64,000 nucleotides of DNA from Lachnospiraceae bacterium (GCA_910575475.1 CAJTGD010000033.1:1-64000); one strand, 5' to 3'. Counted from the stretch's first letter, positions 53,245-63,402 are shown. Numbers and translations: made by a program. Notes: generated from the letters alone by a model not told the origin.

Positions 53245-54168
53245 ATGAAGACAAGACTGACAGAACTTTTAGGAACAGAATATCCGATCATCCAGGGCGG
53301 CATGGCTTGGGTTGCGGAGTATCATCTTGCCGCCGGTGTGTCTGAGGCAGGCGGACTGGGGCTGATCGGGGCGGCAAGCGCTCCCGGTGAGTGGGTGCGG
53401 GAGCAGGTGCGCAAGGCAAAGGCGCTGACCGGGAAGCCCTTCGGCGTGAATATCATGCTGATGAGCCCCTATGCGGATGAGGTGGCGAAGATCGTTGTGG
53501 AGGAAGGCGTGCAGGTCGTGACGACCGGCGCAGGCTCCCCGGAAAAGTATATGAGCATGTGGAAGGAAGCCGGAGTCAAGGTGATCCCGGTGGTGGCTTC
53601 CGTGGCTCTGGCACGGCGGATGGAGCGCTGCGGCGCGGATGCGGTGGTGGCGGAAGGCATGGAAGCCGGCGGCCACATCGGAGAGAGCACGACCATGGCG
53701 CTGGTTCCCCAGGTGGCGGACGCGGTGGAGATCCCGGTGGTGGCGGCAGGCGGAATTGCCGACGGCAGAGGGATCGCGGCTGCATTTATGCTGGGGGCCC
53801 AGGGCGTGCAGATGGGAACCTGCTTTATAGTGACCAAAGAATCCCAGGTGCATGAAAATTATAAGAAATGCATCCTCAAAGCAAAGGATATCGATACCCG
53901 TGTGACCGGGCGTTCCACAGGACATCCGGTGCGCGCGATCCGAAACCAGATGACCAGGGAATACCTCCGCAGGGAGCAGGAGGGAGCGGCCTTTGAAGAA
54001 CTGGAAAACCTGACCCTGGGCGGTCTCCGCAAAGCGGTGGTAGAAGGGGACGTGGTAAGCGGAAGCGTCATGTCCGGACAGATCGCCGGGCTGGTGAAGG
54101 AAGAGCTGAGCTGCAAGGAGCTGATCCAGAAGCTGGTGCGGGAGACGGAAGCGCTGCTGGGAAAATAG
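53245..54168 (+). CDS. fabK: Enoyl-ACP reductase II (FMN, FabK)
   Basis: A 307-residue TIM-barrel flavoprotein, the last reductase of the elongation cycle, used in place of FabI. IIQGGMAWVA, FGVNIMLMSPYADE and GMEAGGHIGESTT are characteristic; H144 corresponds to the catalytic His of pneumococcal FabK. The C-terminal half GAQGVQMGTCFIVTKES fits the nitronate monooxygenase superfamily. FabK enzymes are insensitive to triclosan. No fabI is in the window. Confidence 0.94.
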   Translation: MKTRLTELLGTEYPIIQGGMAWVAEYHLAAGVSEAGGLGLIGAASAPGEWVREQVRKAKALTGKPFGVNIMLMSPYADEVAKIVVEEGVQVVTTGAGSPEKYMSMWKEAGVKVIPVVASVALARRMERCGADAVVAEGMEAGGHIGESTTMALVPQVADAVEIPVVAAGGIADGRGIAAAFMLGAQGVQMGTCFIVTKESQVHENYKKCILKAKDIDTRVTGRSTGHPVRAIRNQMTREYLRREQEGAAFEELENLTLGGLRKAVVEGDVVSGSVMSGQIAGLVKEELSCKELIQKLVRETEALLGK

Positions 54169-54260
54169 ACTGAGTGCCAGATAGATCTGCCGCTTAGTCT
54201 AACAGTACATCTGATCAATATGCAAAGCAGATTGGTTCCAGATTCAGGAGGAATTAAAAA

Positions 54261-55178
54261 ATGAGTGGAAGTACAGGAAAAACGGCGTGGATCTTTCCCG
54301 GCCAGGGGGCGCAAAAGTGCGGCATGGGAAAGGACTTTTATGAGAAGAGTACAGCTGCGAGACAGATTTATGACGAGGCATCCCGGCTGCTGGGATTGGA
54401 TATGGCAGCCTTGTGTTTTGAGGAAAATGAGCGGCTGGACCAGACAGAATACACCCAGGCAGCTCTTGTGACCACCTGCCTGGCAATGGCTGAGGCGCTA
54501 AGAGACGTCCTTCCGGCGCCGGATGTGACGGCAGGCTTAAGCCTGGGAGAATACTGCGCCATTGCGGCGGCCGGCGGGATGCGGATCGAGGATGCCGTTG
54601 CCACTGTGAGGAAGCGGGGCATCTTCATGCAGAACGCGGTTCCGGATGGAAAAGGCGCCATGTCGGCGGTGCTCGGGCTGACCGGGGAACAGATCGAGGC
54701 TGCCATCGCCGGACTGGAAGGCGTCTACATCGCCAACTATAACTGTCCGGGGCAGATCGTCATCACAGGCTTCGCGCAGGGTGTGGAAAAAGCATCGGAG
54801 GTCCTTCTGAAAGCGGGGGCAAAACGGGTGCTGCCATTGAAGGTCAGCGGTCCGTTTCACTCGCCGATGATGAAGGACGCCGGGGAGAAGCTGGAACAGG
54901 TTCTTCAGGAGATCGAGCTGTCGCCTCTTCGGATTCCCTACGTGACCAATGTGACGGCGGAATATGTGAAGGAGATCGGTGACACAAGGAAGCTCTTGAA
55001 GGAACAGGTGGCATCCTCCGTGCGCTGGCAGCAGAGCATGGAGCGGATGATCGCGGACGGCGTGACGACCTTTATCGAGATCGGGCCGGGCAGGACGCTG
55101 TCAGGCTTCTTAAAGAAGATCAGCCGGGATGCGAAGGTCATCAATATCGCGGCCTGGGAGGATCAGGAAAAACTGTGA
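54261..55178 (+). CDS. fabD: Malonyl-CoA:ACP transacylase
   Basis: Loads malonate onto ACP. The 305-residue protein begins AWIFPGQGAQKCGMGKD, has the nucleophile S94 in AGLSLGEYCA and the catalytic His in SGPFHSPMM. FabD length and order are normal. AGGAGGAA precedes the ATG. Confidence 0.95.
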   Translation: MSGSTGKTAWIFPGQGAQKCGMGKDFYEKSTAARQIYDEASRLLGLDMAALCFEENERLDQTEYTQAALVTTCLAMAEALRDVLPAPDVTAGLSLGEYCAIAAAGGMRIEDAVATVRKRGIFMQNAVPDGKGAMSAVLGLTGEQIEAAIAGLEGVYIANYNCPGQIVITGFAQGVEKASEVLLKAGAKRVLPLKVSGPFHSPMMKDAGEKLEQVLQEIELSPLRIPYVTNVTAEYVKEIGDTRKLLKEQVASSVRWQQSMERMIADGVTTFIEIGPGRTLSGFLKKISRDAKVINIAAWEDQEKL

Positions 55179-55271
55179 GAGTGAGGACATCCAAGAGGAG
55201 ACGCAGGCGATTTTATACTCACGGCCGATCAGGCAGCAGATTTCAGACAGAGACAGGATGGTGCAGGATTT

Positions 55272-56042
55272 ATGCAGAATGAAAATAGAAATGAAAGCGG
55301 GCGTCTGGCAGGACAGACGGCCGTAGTTACCGGGGCATCCCGCGGGATCGGCAGGGCGATCGCCCTCAGGCTTGCGGCAGAAGGCGCTTCGGTGGTGATC
55401 AATTACCAGGGCTCTAAGGAACGGGCAGAGGCAGTCAAAACAGAGATCGAGGAACAGGGCGGAACCGCTTTTTTGTATCAGTGCAATGTGGCGGATTTCG
55501 GGGCCTGTGAGGAATTTTTGAAAGCAGTGACAGAACAGACCGGACGGCTGGATATACTGGTGAACAACGCGGGGATCACCCGGGACGGACTGCTGATGCG
55601 GATGAGCGAAGAGGATTATGACGCGGTATTGAATACGAACCTGAAAGGGACATTCAATTGTATCCGGTTTGCATCCAGACAGATGCTGAAACAGAAAAGC
55701 GGCAGGATCATCAATATTTCTTCGGTTTCCGGCGTGCTGGGAAATGCAGGGCAGGCCAATTATTCCGCATCCAAGGCCGGGATCATCGGACTGACCAAAT
55801 CTGCGGCAAGGGAGCTTGCCGGCCGGGGGATCACGGTCAACGCGATCGCGCCGGGCTTTGTCAACACGGAAATGACGGAAGGGCTTTCCGAGAAAGTAAA
55901 GGAAGGCGCGGTGGCGCAGATCCCTCTGGGCAGATTCGGAGAGCCGGAGGATATTGCGGAGGCAGCGCTCTTTCTGGCATCCGAGAGCGCCAGGTATATG
56001 ACCGGGCAGGTGCTCCATGTAGACGGCGGCATGGCGATGTAA
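55272..56042 (+). CDS. fabG: 3-oxoacyl-ACP reductase
   Basis: NADPH-dependent ketoreductase of the short-chain dehydrogenase family. Cofactor motif [14 protein letters not shown], then [15 protein letters not shown], and the catalytic S151, Y164 and K168 ([22 protein letters not shown] region). A 94-bp gap to fabD holds no gene. The first ten residues ([10 protein letters not shown]) extend a little beyond the usual start; the binding site is poor, so the true start may be a few codons later. Confidence 0.94.
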   Translation: MQNENRNESGRLAGQTAVVTGASRGIGRAIALRLAAEGASVVINYQGSKERAEAVKTEIEEQGGTAFLYQCNVADFGACEEFLKAVTEQTGRLDILVNNAGITRDGLLMRMSEEDYDAVLNTNLKGTFNCIRFASRQMLKQKSGRIINISSVSGVLGNAGQANYSASKAGIIGLTKSAARELAGRGITVNAIAPGFVNTEMTEGLSEKVKEGAVAQIPLGRFGEPEDIAEAALFLASESARYMTGQVLHVDGGMAM

Positions 56043-56094
56043 AGAAATTTCAGCTGTGAGTTGGAAAAGATTTGTAACGATAAAGGAGAAGGCA

Positions 56095-57336
56095 ATGAAA
56101 AGAAGAGTAGCAGTAACCGGACTGGGAGCGGTGACTCCCATCGGGAATACGGTAGAAGAATTCTGGAACGGCATCAGAGAGGGCAGAGTCGGGATCGGTC
56201 CGATCACAAAATTCGACGCGTCCGGATATGAAGTAAGGATTGCGGCAGAGGTTAAGGGCTTTGTGGCAAAAGAACGGCTGGATTTTAAATCCGCAAAGCG
56301 GATGGAGCTTTTTTCACAGTATGCGGTTGCTGCGGCTAAGGAAGCCTTTGCGGATGCGGGAATCGACCTGGCACAGGAGGATCCGTACCGCGCCGGAGTG
56401 ATCATCGGCTCCGGGATCGGCAGCCTGAAAACGGTGGAGGATAACTACACCCGGATCGTGGAAAAAGGCCCTTCCCGGGTGAATCCGCTGATGGTGCCCA
56501 TGATGATCTCCAACATGGCGGCAGGAAATGTGTCGATCCAGCTTGGTCTGAAAGGAAAATGTACGAATGTAGTGACGGCATGCGCGACCGGGACCAACTG
56601 CATCGGAGACGCGCTCCGTGCCATCCAGTACGGCGACGCGGATATCATGCTGGCAGGCGGTACGGAAAGCTGTATCTGTCCCACCGGGGTAGCAGGCTTT
56701 ACCGGACTGACGGCGCTGTCGAAAACCGAGGATCCGCTCCGTGCGTCGATTCCATTTGATAAAGACAGAAATGGATTCGTCCTGGGCGAGGGCGCCGGGA
56801 TCGTGGTCCTGGAAGAGCTGGAGCACGCGAAACGCCGCGGCGCGCATATCTATGCGGAGCTGGCGGGATACGGCTGCACAGGGGACGCTTATCACATCAC
56901 TTCCCCTGCGGAGGACGGCGAAGGCGCGGGCACGGCGATGAAACTGGCGATGCAGGAGGCCGGGGTGTCTCCTGAGGAGGTGGACTACATCAATGCCCAC
57001 GGGACCAGTACCTTTTACAATGACCTGTATGAGACCCGGGCCATCAAGTACGCTATGGGAGAGGCAGCGCATCAGACGGTCGTCAACTCTACCAAATCCA
57101 TGATCGGGCATCTGCTGGGCGCGGCCGGGGGCGTGGAGTTTGTGGTCTGCGTGAAGACCATGCAGGATGGCTTTATCCACCAGACCGTGGGAACGTCAGA
57201 GGCAGGCGAGGAATGCGACCTGAATTACGCGATCGGCGCGCCGGTGGAAAAGGAGGTAAATATCTGTATGACCAATTCCCTTGGATTCGGCGGCCATAAT
57301 GCCACGCTGGTTTTGAAAAAATACACTGAAAAGTAG
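56095..57336 (+). CDS. fabF: 3-oxoacyl-ACP synthase II
   Basis: The elongating condensing enzyme, 413 residues. The Cys-His-His triad is C163 (VTACATGTN), H302 (NAHGTST) and H339 (SMIGHLLGAAG). The ATG at 56095 follows AAAGGAGAA; an earlier in-frame GTG at 56056 has no site. Confidence 0.96.
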   Translation: MKRRVAVTGLGAVTPIGNTVEEFWNGIREGRVGIGPITKFDASGYEVRIAAEVKGFVAKERLDFKSAKRMELFSQYAVAAAKEAFADAGIDLAQEDPYRAGVIIGSGIGSLKTVEDNYTRIVEKGPSRVNPLMVPMMISNMAAGNVSIQLGLKGKCTNVVTACATGTNCIGDALRAIQYGDADIMLAGGTESCICPTGVAGFTGLTALSKTEDPLRASIPFDKDRNGFVLGEGAGIVVLEELEHAKRRGAHIYAELAGYGCTGDAYHITSPAEDGEGAGTAMKLAMQEAGVSPEEVDYINAHGTSTFYNDLYETRAIKYAMGEAAHQTVVNSTKSMIGHLLGAAGGVEFVVCVKTMQDGFIHQTVGTSEAGEECDLNYAIGAPVEKEVNICMTNSLGFGGHNATLVLKKYTEK

Positions 57337-57405
57337 AAGCCGATCCGCCTGCGGAGCAGTTCTGCAGGCAAGGGCATGTATGGATAGAATATGAGGTGAC
57401 AAAGA

Positions 57406-57897
57406 ATGAAATTTGAACAGGTATTGCAATTGGTAGACGCTGTATCCGTCTCGTCTCTGACGGAATTCAAGTATGAAGAGGGCGGAGTCAAGATTTCCAT
57501 GAAAAAAGCGGCAGAAGGAACAGCAGATCCGACAGCGGTTCCTTCCGGCAGGCCGGAACCTGCTGTGAGAATCGAAACGGAGCCTGCAGCCCCTGCTGCG
57601 GAAACAGATGTAAAAGAGGCGGCCGCGGAGGCTCCGGCGGGGACATCGGCTGAGGAGGAAGCGGGGCAGACCGTAACCTCTCCCCTGGTAGGAACATTTT
57701 ATGCGGCTCCCGCAGAGGACTCCGCACCTTATGTAAAGGTAGGGGATCGGGTGGAAAAAGGACAGGTGCTGGCCATCGTGGAGGCCATGAAGCTGATGAA
57801 CGAAATTGAAAGTGAGTTCAGCGGAGAGGTCGTGAAGATCCTGGCGGAGAACGGAAAGGCTGTGGAATACGGGCAGCCGCTGTTCGTGATCAGGTAG
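57406..57897 (+). CDS. accB: Biotin carboxyl carrier protein of acetyl-CoA carboxylase
   Basis: A 163-residue carrier. The biotin-bearing K129 is in VEAMKLMNE; an Ala/Pro/Glu-rich linker joins it to a short N-terminal interaction region. GAGGTGAC lies upstream. It precedes fabZ by about 60 bp. Confidence 0.95.
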   Translation: MKFEQVLQLVDAVSVSSLTEFKYEEGGVKISMKKAAEGTADPTAVPSGRPEPAVRIETEPAAPAAETDVKEAAAEAPAGTSAEEEAGQTVTSPLVGTFYAAPAEDSAPYVKVGDRVEKGQVLAIVEAMKLMNEIESEFSGEVVKILAENGKAVEYGQPLFVIR

Positions 57898-57957
57898 GAA
57901 TGCATCGGTTCAGGACCTGTAAGGAAGAAGGAGCAAAAAGAAGGGAAGAGGAAGAAT

Positions 57958-58386
57958 ATGAACAGTCTGGATACAAAGCAGATCATGGAGATCATCCCGC
58001 ACAGGCATCCGTTTCTGCTGGTGGATCAAATTGAAGATTACGAGCCGGGGCAGTATGCCGTCGGGTATAAATGTGTCACATACCGGGAGGATTTTTTCGC
58101 AGGGCATTTTCCGGGAGAACCGGTCATGCCGGGCGTCCTGATCGTGGAAGCGCTGGCCCAGGTGGGCGCGGTGGCGATCCTGAGCATGCCAGAGCACAAA
58201 GGCAGGATCGCGTTTTTCGGAGGCATCCAGAAATGCAGATTCAAGGGGATGGTACGTCCCGGGGATAAGCTGAAACTGGAAACGAAGATCATCAAACAAA
58301 GAGGACCCTACGGTGTTGGAGACGCGGTAGCGACGGTGGACGGCAAGGTGGTTGCCAGTGCGGAACTCACATTTATGGTGGGGTAA
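57958..58386 (+). CDS. fabZ: 3-hydroxyacyl-ACP dehydratase
   Basis: A 142-residue hot-dog fold dehydratase. The catalytic H50 ([15 protein letters not shown]) and E64 (IVEALAQVG) are present. It stands between accB and accC, a common order in Firmicutes. No fabA- or fabM/N-type isomerase is in this operon, so the route to unsaturated acids is not visible here. Confidence 0.95.
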   Translation: MNSLDTKQIMEIIPHRHPFLLVDQIEDYEPGQYAVGYKCVTYREDFFAGHFPGEPVMPGVLIVEALAQVGAVAILSMPEHKGRIAFFGGIQKCRFKGMVRPGDKLKLETKIIKQRGPYGVGDAVATVDGKVVASAELTFMVG

Positions 58387-58395
58387 GGAGAGACT

Positions 58396-59754
58396 ATGAT
58401 AGGAAAAGTATTGATTGCCAACCGGGGAGAGATCGCGGTGCGGATCATCCGCGCGTGCCGGGAAATGGGGATTGAAACGGTGGCGGTGTATTCGGAAGCG
58501 GATCGGGAGGCGCTGCATACCCAGCTTGCGGATGAAGCCATCTGTATCGGCCCCGCCCCGTCGGCCTCAAGCTATCTGAGCATGGAACAGATCATCAGCG
58601 CCACCATTGTCTCCGGGGCGGACGCGATCCACCCGGGTTTTGGGTTCCTTTCGGAAAACAGCCGGTTTGCCGAACTGTGCGAACAGTGTAATATTACATT
58701 TATCGGTCCCCGGTCTGAGATCATCCGGAAGCTGGGAAATAAGCAGGAAGCCAGAAATACCATGATCGCCGCAGGTGTGCCGGTGGTGCCGGGCAGCACA
58801 GAGCCGCTTACGGACGCGGAAGCGGGGGAGGAGCTTGCACGGGAGATCGGTTATCCGGTGATCGTGAAGGCAGCCCTTGGAGGCGGCGGCAAGGGAATGC
58901 GTGTGGCTGAGACTCCGGAGGAATTTGAGGCCAGCTTCCAAACCGCCCAGAAAGAGGCGCAGATGGCATTCGGGGACGGGACCATGTACCTGGAGCATTA
59001 TGTACAGCATCCCCGTCATATCGAATTTCAGATCCTGGCGGATCAATATGGAAATACGATCCACCTGGGCGAGCGGGACTGCTCGGTCCAGAGAAACCAC
59101 CAGAAGATGATCGAGGAAGCGCCTTCCGCGGCTCTGTCTGAGGATCTGCGCGCGCGGATGGGGGAAGCCGCGGTGAGGGCAGCGAAGGCGGCAGGCTACA
59201 CCAACGCCGGGACGGTAGAGTTTTTATTGGAAAAAAACAATCAGTTTTATTTTATGGAAATGAATACCCGGATCCAGGTGGAGCATCCGGTGACAGAGTG
59301 GGTCACAGGAATCGACCTGGTGAAGGAGCAGATCCGGATCGCGGACGGCAGGCGGCTAAGCTATACCCAGCAGGATGTGCGGATCACCGGCCATGCCATA
59401 GAATGCCGGATCAACGCGGAGAATCCAGAGAAGAACTTCCGTCCGTCTCCGGGAACCATTACGGATATGTACCTTCCCGGCGGAAAAGGCGTGCGGATCG
59501 ATGCCGCGATCTATTCCGGATATACGGTGCCGCCCTATTATGACTCCATGCTCGCCAAGCTGATCGTCCATGCCAAGAACCGGAAGGAAGCGATCCGGAA
59601 GATGCGCAGCGCATTGGGCGAGGTGATCATTGAAGGGATTGATACCAATGTGGATTATCAGTATGAGATCCTGCACCATCCGGATTTTGTGTCAGGGGAT
59701 ATTGATATTGAATTTATAAGTTCCATGTCACACCCTGACCGATCACGGCGCTGA
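58396..59754 (+). CDS. accC: Biotin carboxylase subunit of acetyl-CoA carboxylase
   Basis: A 452-residue ATP-grasp enzyme that carboxylates biotin on AccB. LIANRGEIAVRIIRACREMGI opens it, followed by the Gly-rich loop AALGGGGKGMRV, then RDCSVQRNHQKMIEEAPS and MNTRIQVEHPVTEWVTG. It starts 10 bp after fabZ with AAGGAGAG. Confidence 0.96.
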   Translation: MIGKVLIANRGEIAVRIIRACREMGIETVAVYSEADREALHTQLADEAICIGPAPSASSYLSMEQIISATIVSGADAIHPGFGFLSENSRFAELCEQCNITFIGPRSEIIRKLGNKQEARNTMIAAGVPVVPGSTEPLTDAEAGEELAREIGYPVIVKAALGGGGKGMRVAETPEEFEASFQTAQKEAQMAFGDGTMYLEHYVQHPRHIEFQILADQYGNTIHLGERDCSVQRNHQKMIEEAPSAALSEDLRARMGEAAVRAAKAAGYTNAGTVEFLLEKNNQFYFMEMNTRIQVEHPVTEWVTGIDLVKEQIRIADGRRLSYTQQDVRITGHAIECRINAENPEKNFRPSPGTITDMYLPGGKGVRIDAAIYSGYTVPPYYDSMLAKLIVHAKNRKEAIRKMRSALGEVIIEGIDTNVDYQYEILHHPDFVSGDIDIEFISSMSHPDRSRR

Positions 59755-59848
59755 TTGGTCAGGAGGATGCACATAAATGCTGTAACATGGATAGAGAAGA
59801 TGGGCCGTGGGTAAAAGAATGGCAGGCTGAATGTGAGGGAAATGACGG

Positions 59849-61597
59849 ATGAAGCTTCAGAATATGTTTAAGAAAACAAACAGACGAAACCGGAATGCGT
59901 TCGGTGAGTCCCGTCCGGAGGTTCCGGAGGGGCTTCTCCGGAAATGCAATAAATGCGGGGCGGCGATCATTGCGGAGGAGGTACGGGAGGGAAACTATAT
60001 CTGCCCGAAATGCCAGGGATATTTCCGGGTGCATGCCCGCCGAAGGATCGAGATGATCGCGGATCCGGATACCTTTGAGGAGTGGGATGAAGAGCTTGTG
60101 ACCTGCAACCCGCTGCAGTTCCGGGGATATGAGGAAAAGGTGGCGGCGCTGCAGGAAAAGACAGGTCTGAGAGAAGCTGTCGTGACAGGCAGGGCCGAGA
60201 TTGACGGTGAGTCTGCGGTGATCGGAGTCTGCGACGGACGGTTTCTGATGGCAAGCATGGGAGAGGCCGTGGGGGAAAAGATCACCCGGGCCGTAGAACG
60301 GGCCACAAAGGAAAAGCTTCCGGTGATCCTGTTTGCCTGCTCCGGCGGCGCCAGGATGCAGGAGGGAATCATTTCCCTGATGCAGATGGCAAAGACCTCT
60401 GCCGCGTTGAAACGGCACAGCGACGCGGGACAGCTTTATATCTCCGTGCTGACGGACCCCACCACAGGGGGCGTGACTGCCAGCTTTGCCATGCTGGGGG
60501 ATATCATCCTTGCGGAGCCCAATGCTCTCATCGGGTTTGCGGGTCCGAGGGTGATCGAGCAGACCATCGGGGAGAAGCTGCCCAAAGGGTTTCAGCGGTC
60601 GGAGTTCCTTTTAGAGCATGGCTTCATTGACCGGATCGTGGGCCGGGAAGAACAGAAAGCAGTGCTCGCGCAGATCCTGAGGATGCATCATAAGAACGGG
60701 ACGGCAGCAGGCAGTGAGAACAGGGCTGCTGCAGGAGATAGCAGACGGCCGCGGAATCTGGAAAAACGGGACGGCATCGCGGAAGAGAATCCGTATTTTG
60801 GAAATGAAGGAAAAAAACGGAATGCCTGGGAAAGCGTGCAGATCTCCCGGAAGAAAGGCCGTCCTGTGGGAAGCGACTACATTTTCCATCTGTTCACGGA
60901 TTTTATGGAGCTGCACGGCGACCGGTATTATAAGGATGATCCGGCAGTCGTCGGAGGACTGGCATATTTTCAGGGGATGCCGGTGACCGTGATCGCACAG
61001 GCCAAGGGAAAGTCTACCAAAGAAAATGTGGAGCGCAATTTCGGGATGCCCTCTCCGGACGGATACCGCAAGGCGCTGCGCCTTATGAAGCAGGCAGAGA
61101 AGTTTCACCGTCCGGTGATCTGCTTTGTGGATACGCCCGGGGCGTTCTGCGGTCTGGAAGCGGAGGAGCGGGGACAGGGGGAAGCGATTGCCAGGAACCT
61201 GTTTGAACTCTCAGATCTGAGAACTCCGATCCTTTCCATTATTATCGGAGAGGGCGGCAGCGGCGGGGCGCTTGCCATGGCCGTGGCGGATGAGGTCTGG
61301 ATGCTGGAAAATTCCATTTATTCCATCCTTTCGCCGGAAGGCTTCGCAAGTATCCTCTGGAAGGACAGCAAACGTGCGGATGAGGCGGCGGAGGTCATGA
61401 AGCTGACTGCGTTTGACCTGAAAAGCCTTGGCATCATAGAGAAGATCATACCGGAGCCGGCAGATTATACGGAGGAAAATATGGATCCGGTGTGTCAGGC
61501 GCTGGAGTCCGATATTACGTCATTTCTGGAGACGTATTCCAGGATGGGGCCGGAAGAACTGACCCGGAAGCGGTATCAGCGTTTTCGGGAGATGTAG
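59849..61597 (+). CDS. accDA: Fused carboxyltransferase AccD-AccA
   Basis: A single 582-residue protein carrying both carboxyltransferase subunits. The first half is AccD: a zinc ribbon with C33, C36, C52 and C55 (KCNKCG and ICPKCQ), then PVILFACSGGARMQEG and LTDPTTGGVTASFA. A linker of about 30 polar residues at roughly 286-320 follows (GSENRAAAGDSRR...). The second half is AccA: DRYYKDDPAVVGGLAYFQG, FVDTPGAFCGLEAEERGQGEAIA and GEGGSGGALAMAVADEVWM. The fusion fixes alpha-beta stoichiometry. The frame is continuous, so it is a true fusion. Binding site is weak. Confidence 0.94.
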   Translation: MKLQNMFKKTNRRNRNAFGESRPEVPEGLLRKCNKCGAAIIAEEVREGNYICPKCQGYFRVHARRRIEMIADPDTFEEWDEELVTCNPLQFRGYEEKVAALQEKTGLREAVVTGRAEIDGESAVIGVCDGRFLMASMGEAVGEKITRAVERATKEKLPVILFACSGGARMQEGIISLMQMAKTSAALKRHSDAGQLYISVLTDPTTGGVTASFAMLGDIILAEPNALIGFAGPRVIEQTIGEKLPKGFQRSEFLLEHGFIDRIVGREEQKAVLAQILRMHHKNGTAAGSENRAAAGDSRRPRNLEKRDGIAEENPYFGNEGKKRNAWESVQISRKKGRPVGSDYIFHLFTDFMELHGDRYYKDDPAVVGGLAYFQGMPVTVIAQAKGKSTKENVERNFGMPSPDGYRKALRLMKQAEKFHRPVICFVDTPGAFCGLEAEERGQGEAIARNLFELSDLRTPILSIIIGEGGSGGALAMAVADEVWMLENSIYSILSPEGFASILWKDSKRADEAAEVMKLTAFDLKSLGIIEKIIPEPADYTEENMDPVCQALESDITSFLETYSRMGPEELTRKRYQRFREM

Positions 61598-61687
61598 CCT
61601 GATTGGGAAATACGTCTTGATCGGGAAAGCGGATTGTCCGGAAAATGCGTTTGGCGTAAAACGGCAGACAGTAAGGAGAGTAAAACC

Positions 61688-62740
61688 ATGTGGAAAATCG
61701 GAGATAAAACGGTCAGGGTTCCCCTGATCCAGGGCGGTATGGGAGTCGGGATCAGCCTGGGGCGGCTGGCGGGAACGGTTGCGGCCCAGGGCGGTGTGGG
61801 GGTTATTTCCACGGCCCAGATCGGATTCCGGGAGGAGGATTTTGACCGGGATCCCGGTACAGCCAATCTTCGTGCTGTTAGAAAAGAGATGGCGCGGGCG
61901 AGGGCGATCTCGCCGGACGGGATCATCGGCTATAATATCATGGTGGCCCTCCGGGACTATGAGGCCCATGTGCAGGCTGCGGTGGCCGCCGGTGCGGATC
62001 TAATCATCTCCGGGGCGGGCCTTCCTGTGGAACTGCCCAGGCTGACCCAGGGGAGCAGAACAAAGATCGCGCCTATCGTCTCTACAGAAAAGTCGGCCAA
62101 GGTCATTTTGAAGTATTGGGACAGGAAATATCAGCAGACTGCGGATCTGGTTGTGATCGAAGGGCCGGAAGCCGGGGGGCATCTGGGATTTGACCGGGAG
62201 GCGCTGGATTTTTACGCGAAATCAGATTATATGGAAGAAATCCGGCGCATCCTGGAAGCCGTCCGGGGATATGAGAAGAAATTCGGAAAGAAGATTCCGG
62301 TTGTGGCGGCAGGCGGGATCTATGACCGGGAAGATGTGGAGCGTGTCATGAAATCCGGCGTGGACGGAGTGCAGGTTGCCAGCCGGTTTGTGACCACGGA
62401 GGAATGCGATGCGGATTTCCGCTATAAGGAGGCTTATTTCCAAGCATCCAAAGAAGATATCGTCATTGTAAAAAGTCCGGTGGGAATGCCGGGAAGAGCT
62501 ATCTTGAATCCTTTCATGAAACGTGTTATGCTAGGAGAAAGGATTTCCCATACGCCCTGTCACGGATGCCTGGCAAAATGCAGTCCGGCGGAGATACCAT
62601 ATTGCATTACGGATGCATTAACCGCGGCGGCAGAGGGAAGAATAGAGGAAGGGCTGCTATTCTGCGGAGCCAAGGCGTATCGGGCAAAACGGATCGAGAC
62701 GGTGAGGGAAGTGGTGGAGTCACTGTTCCCGAATCCCTGA
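61688..62740 (+). CDS. Nitronate monooxygenase/FabK-like flavoprotein
   Basis: A 350-residue TIM-barrel protein of the 2-nitropropane dioxygenase family. LIQGGMGVGISLGRLAGTV, DGIIGYNIMVALRDYE and VIEGPEAGGHLGFD carry the FMN-binding and catalytic His positions; a Cys cluster HTPCHGCLAKC is present near the end. It is distant from FabK of the same operon, so a housekeeping detoxification or an alternative enoyl reductase role are both possible. AAGGAGAG supports the ATG at 61688. It lies between accDA and the MarR gene. Confidence 0.8.
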   Translation: MWKIGDKTVRVPLIQGGMGVGISLGRLAGTVAAQGGVGVISTAQIGFREEDFDRDPGTANLRAVRKEMARARAISPDGIIGYNIMVALRDYEAHVQAAVAAGADLIISGAGLPVELPRLTQGSRTKIAPIVSTEKSAKVILKYWDRKYQQTADLVVIEGPEAGGHLGFDREALDFYAKSDYMEEIRRILEAVRGYEKKFGKKIPVVAAGGIYDREDVERVMKSGVDGVQVASRFVTTEECDADFRYKEAYFQASKEDIVIVKSPVGMPGRAILNPFMKRVMLGERISHTPCHGCLAKCSPAEIPYCITDALTAAAEGRIEEGLLFCGAKAYRAKRIETVREVVESLFPNP

Positions 62741-62801
62741 AAGGATACCCAAGGGCAGGCGCGGAAAAAACGCAGTAAAAACTGGAAAGGAGCGGAACGC
62801 T

Positions 62802-63272
62802 GTGGATGCATTTAAAACCATTAATGATGTTCTGGTGAATTTATTTTATGAGATCCTGGAGCTGGAAGAGAAAGCGATCATAACGGATGAATTCCGGGAT
62901 ATCAGCAATAATGATATGCATATCATAGAAGCCATCGGGCTGGGGAATGAAAGTACGATGTCCGCGGTTGCCAGGAGGCAGGGGGTTACTGCAGGGTCAC
63001 TGACCACTTCCATAAACAGTCTGGTAAAGAAGGGGTATGTGGTGCGCAGCCGTTCCGAACAGGACCGCCGGATCGTGTACATCAGCCTGACGGAGAAGGG
63101 AAGGAAGGCGTATTATCATCATGAGAATTTCCACAGGGAGATGATCACTGCGGCTGTGAAGAATCTGAGTGAAGAGGAGCTTCCGTTACTGGCCAGGACA
63201 TTGAACGGGCTGGCTGTATTTTTCCGGAATTACGGGGAATATAAAGAGGAAGTGTCAGACGGAACAGGTTGA
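62802..63272 (+). CDS. fabT: MarR-family regulator, probably FabT
   Basis: A 156-residue winged-helix regulator starting at GTG 62802 with GGAAAGGAG about 9 nt upstream. The DNA-binding part reads STMSAVARRQGVTAGSLTTSINSLVKKGYVVRSRSEQDRRIVYISLTEKG, the MarR helix-turn-helix plus wing. Position as last gene of the fab operon and the FabT-like box at its promoter make it the likely fatty-acid-responsive repressor; in streptococci fabT lies near the front. Confidence 0.88.
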   Translation: MDAFKTINDVLVNLFYEILELEEKAIITDEFRDISNNDMHIIEAIGLGNESTMSAVARRQGVTAGSLTTSINSLVKKGYVVRSRSEQDRRIVYISLTEKGRKAYYHHENFHREMITAAVKNLSEEELPLLARTLNGLAVFFRNYGEYKEEVSDGTG

Positions 63273-63295
63273 TTCGTAAAACAGGATAAGTGATG

Positions 63296-63336
63296 AAAAA
63301 CCACAGACTTCTAAAAAAGAGGCCTGTGGCTTTTCT
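63296..63336 (+). terminator. Terminator of the fab operon
   Basis: Stem AAAAACCACAG with CTGTGGCTTTT around a loop with inner pairs, then TTTTCTT. Confidence 0.85.
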
Positions 63337-63402
63337 TATACCGCAGATCATTAAAATCCATCTTACGGATAAAGCCGTTGAGTATGATGTATTGCAAAAT
63401 CG

